64,000 bases of DNA, from positions 806,001-870,000 of the forward strand of contig JAWMQL010000002.1 of assembly GCA_033283165.1 (NCBI GenBank). The letters run 5' to 3'. Shown here in pieces: positions 1 to 7,997 of this stretch (position 1 is its first letter; each line of letters begins with the position of its first letter). Both the position numbers and the translations under genes were made by a program. The notes under the pieces were generated by a model. The model did not search any database. It saw only the letters and a list, made by a program, of their open reading frames with translations, and was not told where the DNA came from. This DNA comes from JAWMQL01 sp033283165 (GTDB taxonomy: Bacteria > Pseudomonadota > Gammaproteobacteria > Pseudomonadales > Halieaceae).

Positions 1-110
1 TCCAGGTCAGCCCGGGTCAGCGCAATGCAGTCGAACGCGGCTGGCGCGGTGGTGCAGAGCTCCCTGCCGAGCTGTCCCGCGGCACCGGTGATTATTACCC
101 TTGTTCCCAA
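1..110 (-). CDS. rmlD: dTDP-4-dehydrorhamnose reductase, N-terminal fragment
   Basis: This gene runs off the left edge; only about 36 codons from its start are present. The N-terminus reads V-I-I-T-G-A-A-G-Q-L-G-R-E-L, the GxxGxxG Rossmann fingerprint of RmlD/RfbD reductases, followed by the I-A-L-x-R-A-D-L stretch usual in that family. RmlD makes dTDP-L-rhamnose from the 4-keto sugar, in the cytoplasm, for LPS or other glycans. The best start is a TTG at 110 behind a GGGGA ribosome site; no ATG or GTG lies in frame nearby. It is divergent from the membrane glycosyltransferase and fits the LPS genes that follow. Family assignment rests on a short piece, so another NAD-dependent epimerase/reductase is possible. 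Confidence 0.75.
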   Translation of the reverse strand, partial: MGTRVIITGAAGQLGRELCTTAPAAFDCIALTRADL

Positions 111-185
111 ATCCCCTTCCCCGAGTAAACCTGTGCCCTGTCTGGCGCCGGCATCCGACGAACGTTAGACTACCGCTAAAATCGA

Positions 186-1736
186 GTGCATTGCGTGCGA
201 GCAGACCCGTCAGCCAACCAGCCACCCCCGACCTCCCGGGGGGCCATAGACTATCGCCTGGTATTCGCCGCCAGCCTGCTGCTGTCACTGTGGCTGATGT
301 TCCTCGATCCCATTATCAACCGGGACGCTATCATATACCTGCGCGCCGCCGAAGCCTACCTGGAGCAGGGTTTCGCCGCCAGCCAGGCGATGTTCGGCCG
401 CCCCTTCCTGTCAGTCGCCATCGGCCACCTGCACCAGCTGACCGGACTGCCACTGCAGTACGCCGGCCTTGCTATCACCAGCCTGTCCTACGCTGTCATG
501 TGCTCCGGCTTCGTGGTCGTGGTGCGGCTGCTGGGTGGCGACCGCCGGACCCAGTGGCTGGCCGCCGCGGTCATCCTGTTCCATCCCATGATCAACGAAT
601 ATCGCAGCGCCATCATGCGCGACCCCCTCTACTGGGCCTTCATGATCATGGCGTTCCGCCAGTTGCTGCTGTATGCCAGGGAACCCACGGTACGCCATCA
701 GCTGGGCTGGTTCTGCTGGGTGATGCTGGCCACCCTGGTCCGTTTCGAAGGCGCCCTGTTCGCCGCCCTGGCACCGCTGGGCCTGCTGCTGGTGGGCGAA
801 CCGGGGCGGCGGCTCAAGCGCAGCGGCCGCCTGTTGCTGCTGCCCCTGTCCGCCCTGGCCGCAGCGGTGGTAGGGGTGCTGTATTACCAGCTGGTCATGG
901 CGCCCGGCAGCCGCCTGTTTCCCGCCATCGGCCAGCACCTCAGGCGGCTGGCCAACTTCCCGGCCGAGTTTGCCGACCTGGCCCAGGGGACCGGCCAGGC
1001 TCTGCTGGAATTCACCGCGCGGGACGACGCCGGCTGGGCGGTCGTCGCCGGACTGGCAGCCATCCTGCTGGTCAATATCTGCCGGGCCCTGACCTGGCCC
1101 TATGTCATCCTGTTGCTGTGGGGCCGCGGCCGCGGCCTGCTGGACCGCCTGGCACCACAGGACCGCAGACTGCTCAACCTGCACCTGCTGATCGCCCTGT
1201 CCTACCTGGCCCTGTTCACCCTGGGCAACCGCTTCATGCTGGAGCGGTACAGCGGCATCATCACCCTGTTTATCCTGCCCTACGTGGTGTTCCTGCTGAA
1301 CAGCATCTGGCCCATGGGCCGGCGCCAGCTGGGCCGCGCCCTGGTGCTCCTGTTGCTGTTCGGCATGGCCGCCGACAGCCTCTACAACGGCGGTTACAAG
1401 AAGCAATTCGTCCAGGATGCCGCCACCTGGATACGCGAAAATACGGATGAAAATGCCAGCCTGATGTCGAACCATCTGTACGTGGCCTATTTCTCCCGCC
1501 GGAAGTTCGACTGGAGTACCTGGCGCGCCTACGATTTCACCATCCAGGACCTGCGCAGGCGGCCGGAGCTGTGGCGCAACTGCGACTACCTGGTGTTCCA
1601 GGTCAAGGCCGAGGCGGAACCGGAGTGGGCACAGTTCCTGGCGGATTTCGGCCTGTCCGAACTGACCTCCTTCGACGGCCCCTGGGAGCGGCGCCTGGCC
1701 CTGGTCCGGGTGCGGCCGGGTTCGGACTCACCGTGA
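186..1736 (+). CDS. GT-C type membrane glycosyltransferase-like protein
   Basis: A 516-residue integral membrane protein with roughly ten hydrophobic segments. The first periplasmic loop carries N-R-D-A-I-I-Y-L, the acidic loop-1 pattern of GT-C enzymes (PMT/ArnT-like, family 39) that use polyprenyl-phosphate sugars. R-P-F-L and R-D-P-L-Y-W motifs follow. The C-terminal 110 residues form a soluble domain. A role in moving a sugar onto LPS or a related lipid-linked glycan is inferred from its place beside LPS kinases and rmlD; the donor and acceptor are unknown. The start is uncertain: GTG at 186 or GTG at 195, neither with a clear ribosome site. Its TGA overlaps the GTG of the next gene. Confidence 0.65.
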   Translation: MHCVRADPSANQPPPTSRGAIDYRLVFAASLLLSLWLMFLDPIINRDAIIYLRAAEAYLEQGFAASQAMFGRPFLSVAIGHLHQLTGLPLQYAGLAITSLSYAVMCSGFVVVVRLLGGDRRTQWLAAAVILFHPMINEYRSAIMRDPLYWAFMIMAFRQLLLYAREPTVRHQLGWFCWVMLATLVRFEGALFAALAPLGLLLVGEPGRRLKRSGRLLLLPLSALAAAVVGVLYYQLVMAPGSRLFPAIGQHLRRLANFPAEFADLAQGTGQALLEFTARDDAGWAVVAGLAAILLVNICRALTWPYVILLLWGRGRGLLDRLAPQDRRLLNLHLLIALSYLALFTLGNRFMLERYSGIITLFILPYVVFLLNSIWPMGRRQLGRALVLLLLFGMAADSLYNGGYKKQFVQDAATWIRENTDENASLMSNHLYVAYFSRRKFDWSTWRAYDFTIQDLRRRPELWRNCDYLVFQVKAEAEPEWAQFLADFGLSELTSFDGPWERRLALVRVRPGSDSP

Positions 1737-2482
1737 CCAGGCCCTCCGCCGGAGAACTGGGGGACCTGGCGCCGGAGCTGAGCGGCAACAACCCGCCCGG
1801 CGGCTGGCAACTGGTGGCCAGCTCAGCCGGCGCCCGGGTCCTGAAGCACGCCGAATGGGCTGTCTTTTACAAGGAGTTCCTGCCCCGCGGGCCGCTGGAA
1901 AGGCTCAAGTCACTGGCCCGTGGCAGCCGTGCGACCCGCGCCCGCCTGGGTAGCGAGGCCCTGTTGTACGCCGGCTTCGAAGCCCCGACCAACCTGGCCT
2001 GGGGTCACCTGCCGGGTGGCCGCGAATACCTGTTTACCGGCGCTGCGCCCGGTGAGGGGGTGGCCCGCTGGCTGCTGGAAATCCTGCCTGCGGGGCAGTC
2101 GGCACAGCGTGCACGGCGGCGCCTGTTGCTGCGTGCGCTGGGCCGTCACATCGGCCGCCTGCACGCCAGCGGATTTATCCACGGTGACCTGCGCAGCAGC
2201 AATATCCTGGCCAGCTGGCGCGGCGACGCGTTCAATTTCTGCCTGATCGACAACGAGCGCACGGTGCGCCGCGACCGACCCTCCGGCCGCCAGATACTGC
2301 GCAACCTGATGCAATTGAACATGCACACGCCGACCGAGTTGAGCGGCACGGACCGCTGGCGGTTCTTTCTCGCCTGGCGTGAACAGCAACGGGAGTTGAC
2401 CGCAGTGGAGTCCCGTATACTGGCCAGGGAGGCCTACCGGTGGGCCATGCGCCGGCTGGCGGCCAAGGGGAAACTGTCGTGA
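1733..2482 (+). CDS. LPS-core kinase-like protein (WaaP/InaA family)
   Basis: A 249-residue protein with a compact kinase fold: a candidate ATP-binding lysine at about 47, catalytic loop H-G-D-L-R-S-S-N (Asp152, Asn157) and metal-binding D-N-E near 173. This is the Kdo/heptose kinase superfamily that phosphorylates LPS core sugars at the cytoplasmic membrane. I chose the GTG at 1733 because it forms a GTGA overlap with the preceding stop; the open frame continues upstream to 1571 but that part lies inside the neighbouring gene and is low-complexity. The next gene starts in another GTGA overlap, so the three + strand genes are probably translated as one coupled unit. The target sugar is unknown. 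Confidence 0.75.
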   Translation: MTRPSAGELGDLAPELSGNNPPGGWQLVASSAGARVLKHAEWAVFYKEFLPRGPLERLKSLARGSRATRARLGSEALLYAGFEAPTNLAWGHLPGGREYLFTGAAPGEGVARWLLEILPAGQSAQRARRRLLLRALGRHIGRLHASGFIHGDLRSSNILASWRGDAFNFCLIDNERTVRRDRPSGRQILRNLMQLNMHTPTELSGTDRWRFFLAWREQQRELTAVESRILAREAYRWAMRRLAAKGKLS

Positions 2483-3192
2483 GTATCGTGAGCAATCTGC
2501 TGTGGCGGCTGCTGCCGAAAAAAGAGCGGGAAATGCTGCTGGCCTACGCACCGCACTACCAGCAGCGCCATATCGAGCGTATTCTCAAGGGCCGCGCGGT
2601 GTACCAGCCCTGTTTCGATCGCTACCAGGCCCTGTTCATTCACGTACCCAAGTCTGCCGGGCGCAGCATCGTGCGCGGCCTGTTTGACGTGAAGTCGGTG
2701 GAACACGCACCGGCGGAGTGGTACCAGCGGCTGGACCCCGAGCGCTTCGGCAGCTATTTCAAGTTCACCTTTGTCCGCAACCCCTGGGACCGGGCGGTAT
2801 CAGCCTACACCTATCTCAGCCAGGGCGGCTCTGCCGCCAGCAGCGAGGACCGGCAGTGGTCGCGGTTCGTGGCCGGATTCGAGTCCTTTGATGAGTTTGT
2901 CTGCCACTGGATGAGCGCTGACAATATCAGGCGCTACGCCCTGTTCACGCCCCAGGTGGTATTCCTGAAGGACATGTTCGGCCGGGTCGACATGGACTTC
3001 GTCGGCCGCTTCGAAAACCTGGCGGAGGACTACGGCACCGTCGCCAGTCGCATCGGCTCGACCGGCGAGCTGCCGCACCTGAACCAGAGCCGCAGTCGTG
3101 ATTACCGCGAGTTTTATTCGCCCCGGTCACGGGATATCGTGGCGGCGCTCTACGCCCAGGACATCAGCCACTTCGACTACCGCTTCGACTGA
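2479..3192 (+). CDS. Sulfotransferase family 2-like protein
   Basis: A 237-residue protein with both PAPS-binding signatures of carbohydrate sulfotransferases: the 5'-phosphosulfate loop F-I-H-V-P-K-S-A-G-R-S (about 53-63) and the 3'-phosphate motif F-V-R-N-P-W-D-R-A-V-S-A-Y (about 98-110). It should transfer sulfate from PAPS to a hydroxyl, most likely on a sugar given its neighbours. The start is the GTG at 2479, in GTGA overlap with the kinase upstream. No signal peptide or membrane segment is visible, so it likely acts in the cytoplasm on a nucleotide-sugar or lipid-linked intermediate. It ends 19 bases from the convergent - strand kinase. The acceptor is inferred, not shown. Confidence 0.8.
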   Translation: MSIVSNLLWRLLPKKEREMLLAYAPHYQQRHIERILKGRAVYQPCFDRYQALFIHVPKSAGRSIVRGLFDVKSVEHAPAEWYQRLDPERFGSYFKFTFVRNPWDRAVSAYTYLSQGGSAASSEDRQWSRFVAGFESFDEFVCHWMSADNIRRYALFTPQVVFLKDMFGRVDMDFVGRFENLAEDYGTVASRIGSTGELPHLNQSRSRDYREFYSPRSRDIVAALYAQDISHFDYRFD

Positions 3193-3211
3193 AGGGCCGC
3201 CGCGGTGGCGA

Positions 3212-3982
3212 TTACTCGGGTAACAGGCGGTGGCCGCGGGCGCCATAGCTCTTGTGGTGGCGCCGGCGCAGGCGTCGCAGGACCGGCAGCACAGCCGGTT
3301 GCAGTTGCTCCCAGGGGCGCCCCAGGGCCGCGCTGTATCCGTCTGTGAAGTGCCTGAAGGCCGCCGCCGGCAGGCCGAGGTCCTCACCATTCAGCACGAA
3401 ACGCGCCAGGTCCCGCGGTCCCGGCCAGGGCTTCGCCCCGGGTTGCCGCACCCCCTCCAGATCGATCAGCTGAAAACCGCTGTCGCTCCACAACAGGTTG
3501 CTCCACTTGCAGTCCCCGTGGCTGAACCCCGCCCGGTGCAGGCGGGCCAGGGTCCGGGCCGCGCCCGCCATGAGTGTTTCGAGTTCGCCGGCGGCCACGC
3601 CTGCCTGCCACAGGCTGCGCAGGTCGCGGCCGCCCGTCACCGCCTCGGTCAACAGCAGCTGGCCGCCGGGCAGCGCCAGGCAGGCCAGTGGCCGGGGTAC
3701 CGGCAGGTCCGCCCGGCCCAGTGCCAGGGCCGCGTCGTACGCGCGCACCGCGCGGCCGCCGGCGTGGCGCAACCACAGGCCCTGCAGCGCAGACCTGGCG
3801 CGGTAATACTTGATGAAGCAGGGCTGTTGCTGCAGCGTCAGCAGCGCCACGCAACTGTTGCGGTCGCGCTTGACGACCTGCGCGTGCCGCTCCAGCCAGG
3901 ACACCGGATCCGCGGGGTCGATGGCGGCCGCCAGCGTCGACGCCAGGCCGCCATCGCGCTGCACCCGCACCGCGCCCGTCAC
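3212..3982 (-). CDS. LPS-core kinase-like protein (Kdo/WaaP family)
   Basis: A 256-residue kinase-like protein. Candidate ATP-binding lysine near 58, catalytic loop F-S-H-G-D-C-K-W-S-N-L-L (Asp157) and L-I-D-L-E-G (Asp174) mark it as a member of the LPS kinase superfamily, comparable to the extra core kinases found next to waaP in Pseudomonas. It probably phosphorylates a core sugar. The start is GTG 3982, forming a GTGA overlap with the waaP stop; the frame is open further upstream but inside waaP. It is the last gene of the - strand LPS series, which begins at glnE. Confidence 0.75.
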   Translation of the reverse strand: MTGAVRVQRDGGLASTLAAAIDPADPVSWLERHAQVVKRDRNSCVALLTLQQQPCFIKYYRARSALQGLWLRHAGGRAVRAYDAALALGRADLPVPRPLACLALPGGQLLLTEAVTGGRDLRSLWQAGVAAGELETLMAGAARTLARLHRAGFSHGDCKWSNLLWSDSGFQLIDLEGVRQPGAKPWPGPRDLARFVLNGEDLGLPAAAFRHFTDGYSAALGRPWEQLQPAVLPVLRRLRRRHHKSYGARGHRLLPE

Positions 3983-4824
3983 CGGTCCTCCCGCAGGGCC
4001 GGCGGTTCGCGGCCGTGATCCTTGCGGTACAGGGCCAGCGCGCGGCGCTCCACCGCCTGCCACAGGTCGGTGTCGGGGCCCAATGCCCGGCGCAGCCCGC
4101 CGTCGCTGTAACGGGACATGAAGCGCAGCAGGTCACGCCGGGTCAGGCCGCAGTCGAGCGCCGAAAAATACAGGCCGGCGAGGTCCTTGACCCGCCATCG
4201 CCGGGGAATCGTGCTGCGCAGTTGGGCCCGGTGCAGGTCGATCAGGTGACAGCGTAATTCAGGCTGGTTGAGGCTGGCCGGGTCGAGGTGGAAGTGGCAC
4301 AGGTAGAAATCGCGGTGGTTGATGCCGGCCCCGTGCATGCGGCGGGCACTGTCGGCCAGCTTGTCGATCAGGCGCCAGCGCAGCGCCGGCGCGGGCGGCG
4401 CAGTGGCCCAGTCGGCGCAGTAATCTTCCAGGCTGATGGTACCCACCAGGTCTTCGGTAACGATCATGGAATGGCGCCGGGCCGGATTCACCCCGGCACT
4501 GGCGTAGGCGGCCACGGTCATGGTGTCCACTCCCAGCCGGGTCAGGGCCTGGACCGCGCGAAATTCGTTTTCCGCGCCCAGTACCGGCAGCCGCAACTGC
4601 AGCAGGTTCTTGAGTATTTCGCCCCAGCCGACACCGCGATGCAGCTTGAGGAAGTAGCTGGCGTCGCCGGTGTGGAAGCGCAGGGTCACCCTGCCCTCGC
4701 GACAGCGGAAGATAGTGTCCGGGGCGGCCCTCGCCGCCAGCCCCTCTGCCCACTGCAGCAGTTCATCGGCCCGGGCCGCCATGCCGCCGGTGTCCAGCCC
4801 CGGGGCCAGGTAGGCGTCAGCCAC
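3979..4824 (-). CDS. waaP: LPS core heptose(I) kinase
   Basis: A 281-residue WaaP/RfaP homologue of normal length. WaaP phosphorylates heptose I of the inner core, which stabilises the outer membrane through divalent cations. Visible features are the ATP lysine near residue 60, the family-specific catalytic loop I-N-H-R-D-F-Y-L-C-H-F (Asp172) and H-L-I-D-L-H-R-A-Q (Asp196). Its ATG at 4824 overlaps the end of waaG by 8 bases, and its stop overlaps the start of the next kinase. This waaG-waaP order is the same as in Pseudomonas and enteric LPS clusters. Confidence 0.93.
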   Translation of the reverse strand: MADAYLAPGLDTGGMAARADELLQWAEGLAARAAPDTIFRCREGRVTLRFHTGDASYFLKLHRGVGWGEILKNLLQLRLPVLGAENEFRAVQALTRLGVDTMTVAAYASAGVNPARRHSMIVTEDLVGTISLEDYCADWATAPPAPALRWRLIDKLADSARRMHGAGINHRDFYLCHFHLDPASLNQPELRCHLIDLHRAQLRSTIPRRWRVKDLAGLYFSALDCGLTRRDLLRFMSRYSDGGLRRALGPDTDLWQAVERRALALYRKDHGREPPALREDR

Positions 4825-5962
4825 GCCGGGACTCCAGCCGCTCAGACACCAGCCGCTCGATCAGGGCGGCACCGGTCTCATGCATGGAATACAGGTCCTC
4901 CCTGGCAGCGTAATCGAGCGCATTGCCCCGGCACCGCTCACGCCAGCCGCTGTCCATACTGTCCAGCACCGCCTGATCCAGCTGTCCCTGCTCAAAGGGC
5001 GCCGGCAGCACCCTGCCTGCGGATGCCGCGGCGATGTGGTGGGCATAGCCACAGACGTCCGTCACCAGCACCGGCAGCCCCGCCACCAGCGCCTCCAGCA
5101 GAACGATACCCGCGGCCTCGTCCAGGGCGGGGTGGACCAGGGCGTCCGCCGCCAGCAGCAGATCGGGCACATCGTCCCGCCCGCCAAGGAAGTGCACGGC
5201 CCGATCCACCCCGAGCCGGGCCGCCAGGTGCCGGAAGCGCCGCTCCCGGTCCTGGCCCACCACGAACAACTGGCAGTTCCTCTCCGGCGCCGCCTGGCGG
5301 GCTGGCGCCAGCGCGCGGATGGCGCGGTCCAGGCCCTTCTTGATAAAGCCCGAACCGACGAATAACAGCACGTGGTCGGACTCCGCCAGTTCCAGTTGCG
5401 CGCGCTTGGCGGCGCGGCGCTGCGGGGCATCGGGACCGGCGCGGCGATCCGGAGATATACCCGGCGGCAGCATATGCAGGCGCTCTGCCGGGGTGTGATA
5501 GTGATACTCGAACTTGGCCTGCTCGGTGGCAGAGATCAACAGGATGTCCGTGTCCGACCCGGGACCGAACACGGCGGCCTCGTAGGCGGCGAAATGCCGG
5601 AACCGCGGCCCCAGGCGGTACAGGGCGCCGCGTTCCCGCAGGGCCTTGTCCAGGTAACAGGAGTCGGCGGCATAGTACACATCCAGGCCCGGCATCTTGT
5701 TAAAACCGATCACCCCGTCCACCGGGTCGGCGGCAAGATCCCGGCGCACCCAGTCGAGGTAGCGCGCATTGCGACGGTGATTGCTGGCGGCGCGCACCGG
5801 AACGCGGCGCAACTCCGCCCCCGCCAGGGCTTCACCCTGCCAGCTGATGTAGTAGACGCGGCAGTGATGGCCGCGGTGCTGGCACTCTTCCACGAACCGT
5901 CGGAAATCCCGCTGCATGCCGCCGAAGGGAAAATACTTGTACAGCAGGAAAGCCAGCCGCAC
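4817..5962 (-). CDS. waaG: LPS glucosyltransferase I (UDP-glucose:heptosyl-LPS transferase)
   Basis: A 381-residue family 4 (GT-B) glycosyltransferase, close in length to the 374-residue E. coli WaaG. The N-terminus V-R-L-A-F-L-L-Y-K-Y-F-P-F-G-G-M-Q-R-D is the typical WaaG acceptor-domain start, and the C-terminal half has the nucleotide-sugar site with E-A-A-G-I-V-L-L-E-A-L near 290-300. It adds the first outer-core hexose to heptose II at the inner membrane. The start is GTG 5962, two bases after the waaC stop; the frame stays open upstream only as a shadow of waaC. The gene sits between waaC and waaP with coupled junctions. Confidence 0.93.
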   Translation of the reverse strand: MRLAFLLYKYFPFGGMQRDFRRFVEECQHRGHHCRVYYISWQGEALAGAELRRVPVRAASNHRRNARYLDWVRRDLAADPVDGVIGFNKMPGLDVYYAADSCYLDKALRERGALYRLGPRFRHFAAYEAAVFGPGSDTDILLISATEQAKFEYHYHTPAERLHMLPPGISPDRRAGPDAPQRRAAKRAQLELAESDHVLLFVGSGFIKKGLDRAIRALAPARQAAPERNCQLFVVGQDRERRFRHLAARLGVDRAVHFLGGRDDVPDLLLAADALVHPALDEAAGIVLLEALVAGLPVLVTDVCGYAHHIAAASAGRVLPAPFEQGQLDQAVLDSMDSGWRERCRGNALDYAAREDLYSMHETGAALIERLVSERLESRRG

Positions 5963-5964
5963 CC

Positions 5965-6957
5965 TCAGGCGCCCCCGGACAGCAGTTGGCGCAGCGCGCG
6001 CTCTACCGGCTCCACCCCGATGGCACTCATCATGGCCAGGGGGTCCTCGGTGTCGCCGGCGCCAATCCCGGACTGGATATGGACCTGGTTGCGGCCATAG
6101 GCCCCCACCCGCGACACCTGTGTCGGTCCGTACAACGACACGGTCGGCACATCCAGCGCCGCGGCCAGGTGTCCCAGGCCGGTATCCACCGCGACCGCCC
6201 CTTTTACCTCCAGCAACAGGCCGGCGAGGCCCCGCAGATCCAGGCGCGGCAGCACCTGGGCGTTTACCGCCTGCCCGGCGATGCGTTCGGCGCGTTCCCG
6301 CTCGGCCTCTGAGCCCCAGGGCAACCAGACCGTGTGGTCGGCACGAAACCGGTTCGCCAGCTCGATCCAGTGCGTTTCGGGCCACAGCTTTTCAGGCCGC
6401 GCCGTGCCGTGGAAAAACAGCAGGCTGGGGGGGTGTTCGCCGCCCGCCGGCTGCAGGTGCTGGCGCAGGCCGTAATCGCCCTGGGTGGTGGGCGGTTCGT
6501 AGCCCAGTGCGCGGGCGAACAACAGCCGGACTCGTTCTACCGCGTGCAGGTCCTTCGGCACCGCGATCTGGTGATGATATGCCCGGGCTGCCAGCGGCTC
6601 GCGGGCGGAGTCCCGGTCCAGCCCGTAGCGGGGGGCCTTGACCAGCGTTGTCACCAGGGCGCTCTTGATCAGGCCCTGGGCATCGATGACGGCGTCGTAA
6701 TGGTGCCTGCGCAGGGCCGCTCGACAGGCCCGCCACTCGGGTCCGGTGAAACTGGTGAAGGGGGTTTTGCGCCAGCGCCGCAGGGCGATGGGAACGACCT
6801 GCTCTACCGCGGGGTGCCAGCCGGGCACCTCGGCGAAGGCCTCTTCCACCACCCAGTCAAAACGGATGCCTGGCAGCGCCGCCGCCGCGTCACTCAGCGC
6901 GGGCAGGGTGTGGATCACATCCCCCAGGGACGACATTTTAACTACCAGTACCCTCAC
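5965..6957 (-). CDS. waaC: LPS heptosyltransferase I
   Basis: A 330-residue family 9 glycosyltransferase. The N-terminus V-L-V-V-K-M-S-S-L-G-D-V-I-H-T-L-P-A is the WaaC fingerprint, and D-T-G-L-G-H-L-A-A-A near 265 is the donor-site motif. It transfers the first L-glycero-D-manno-heptose to Kdo of lipid A-Kdo2, using ADP-heptose at the cytoplasmic face. The start is GTG 6957 in GTGA overlap with the waaF stop. Length and motifs are normal, and synteny with waaF and waaG supports the name. Confidence 0.95.
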   Translation of the reverse strand: MRVLVVKMSSLGDVIHTLPALSDAAAALPGIRFDWVVEEAFAEVPGWHPAVEQVVPIALRRWRKTPFTSFTGPEWRACRAALRRHHYDAVIDAQGLIKSALVTTLVKAPRYGLDRDSAREPLAARAYHHQIAVPKDLHAVERVRLLFARALGYEPPTTQGDYGLRQHLQPAGGEHPPSLLFFHGTARPEKLWPETHWIELANRFRADHTVWLPWGSEAERERAERIAGQAVNAQVLPRLDLRGLAGLLLEVKGAVAVDTGLGHLAAALDVPTVSLYGPTQVSRVGAYGRNQVHIQSGIGAGDTEDPLAMMSAIGVEPVERALRQLLSGGA

Positions 6958-7997
6958 GCGGTTCCCGACTCCGCCAGCAGGGCATCCAGTTTAGCAGCAA
7001 CCACTCGCGGCAACGTATCCCGCATACAGCGGTGATGGCCCAGCGGGCACTCGCGCTGGAAGCACGGCGCACAGTCCAGGTTGCTGGTGGTCCAGGCAGA
7101 GTGCTCGTTGAGGGGCGGCGTAAATCCGGGTGAGGTGGCGCCGTACACCACCAGGGTGGGCCGCGCCAGGGCGGCTGCGATATGCATCAGGCCCGAGTCG
7201 TTACTCACCACCGCGTCGGCCAGGGACAGGGTATCCACCGCCTGTGCCAGGCTGGTCCGCCCCGCCAGGTCGCGGCACCCCGGGTGCCCGCCCAGCCGCT
7301 CGATAATATCCGCGGTAACCGGCTGGTCATTACTGGAGCCGAACAGGGCCACCTGCCAGCCGCGCCCGAGGTACTCAAGGGCCAGTTCCGCATAGTGCTC
7401 CGGTGGCCAGCGCTTGGCGCCGCCGAACTCCGCCCCGGGGCAAAGCGCGAGCAGGGGCTGCTGCGCAGCCAGGCCAAACTGCTGGCGGCAGGCCTGCGCC
7501 TGGTCAGGGGCCACCCGCAGGCGCGGTGCCGGAAGGTCGGCGGGAACGGTCTCGGACGGCTCCTGTCCGAGGGCGACAAAGCGCTGCACCATCAGCGGCA
7601 GGGCCTGTTCATCGAGCCGACGCAGGTCATTCAGCAGGCCATAACGCAGTTCGCCGCGCCAACCGGTCCGGCGGGGAATGCGGGCGAAGAACGGCACCAG
7701 CGCGGACTTCAGGGAATTGGGCAGCAGGATCGCCTGGCCATAGCCATCCGCGCGCAACCGTCGGCCCAGTTTATAGCGCCGGCCCAGCGCGAGCTCGCCG
7801 TGATCGATGGGCAGGGTGACCGCCCTGTGCACTTCCGGCATGCGCGCCAGTATGGGCTCGCTCCAGGCCGGGGCGAGCACGTCGACCTGCACCCCGGGCC
7901 GGCTCACCCGCAGATAGCGGTACAGGGACTGGGACATGACCATGTCGCCAATCCAGGCGGGCCCGACCACCAGGACGCGCTCTGTGGTGCTACTCAC
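6954..7997 (-). CDS. waaF: LPS heptosyltransferase II
   Basis: A 347-residue family 9 glycosyltransferase that adds the second heptose of the inner core. The N-terminus V-L-V-V-G-P-A-W-I-G-D-M-V-M-S-Q-S-L is diagnostic for WaaF, and S-N-D-S-G-L-M-H-I-A-A-A near 270 is the ADP-heptose site. A C-terminal cysteine cluster (C-A-P-C, C-P, C-M around 310-330) is usual for the family. The start is GTG 7997, overlapping the glnE stop as GTGA, so waaF has no room for its own promoter outside glnE. Confidence 0.95.
   Translation of the reverse strand: MSSTTERVLVVGPAWIGDMVMSQSLYRYLRVSRPGVQVDVLAPAWSEPILARMPEVHRAVTLPIDHGELALGRRYKLGRRLRADGYGQAILLPNSLKSALVPFFARIPRRTGWRGELRYGLLNDLRRLDEQALPLMVQRFVALGQEPSETVPADLPAPRLRVAPDQAQACRQQFGLAAQQPLLALCPGAEFGGAKRWPPEHYAELALEYLGRGWQVALFGSSNDQPVTADIIERLGGHPGCRDLAGRTSLAQAVDTLSLADAVVSNDSGLMHIAAALARPTLVVYGATSPGFTPPLNEHSAWTTSNLDCAPCFQRECPLGHHRCMRDTLPRVVAAKLDALLAESGTA

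Noticed and set aside
7..288. A 93-codon - strand frame at the left edge
   Set aside because: It is out of frame with the rmlD-like fragment at 1-110, which has a clear GxxGxxG Rossmann motif and a ribosome site.
411..1475. Long open frame on the - strand coding a glutamine-rich protein opposite the GT-C gene
   Set aside because: The glutamines are the antisense of frequent CTG leucine codons; the + strand protein has clear membrane helices and motifs, and the antisense one has no family features.
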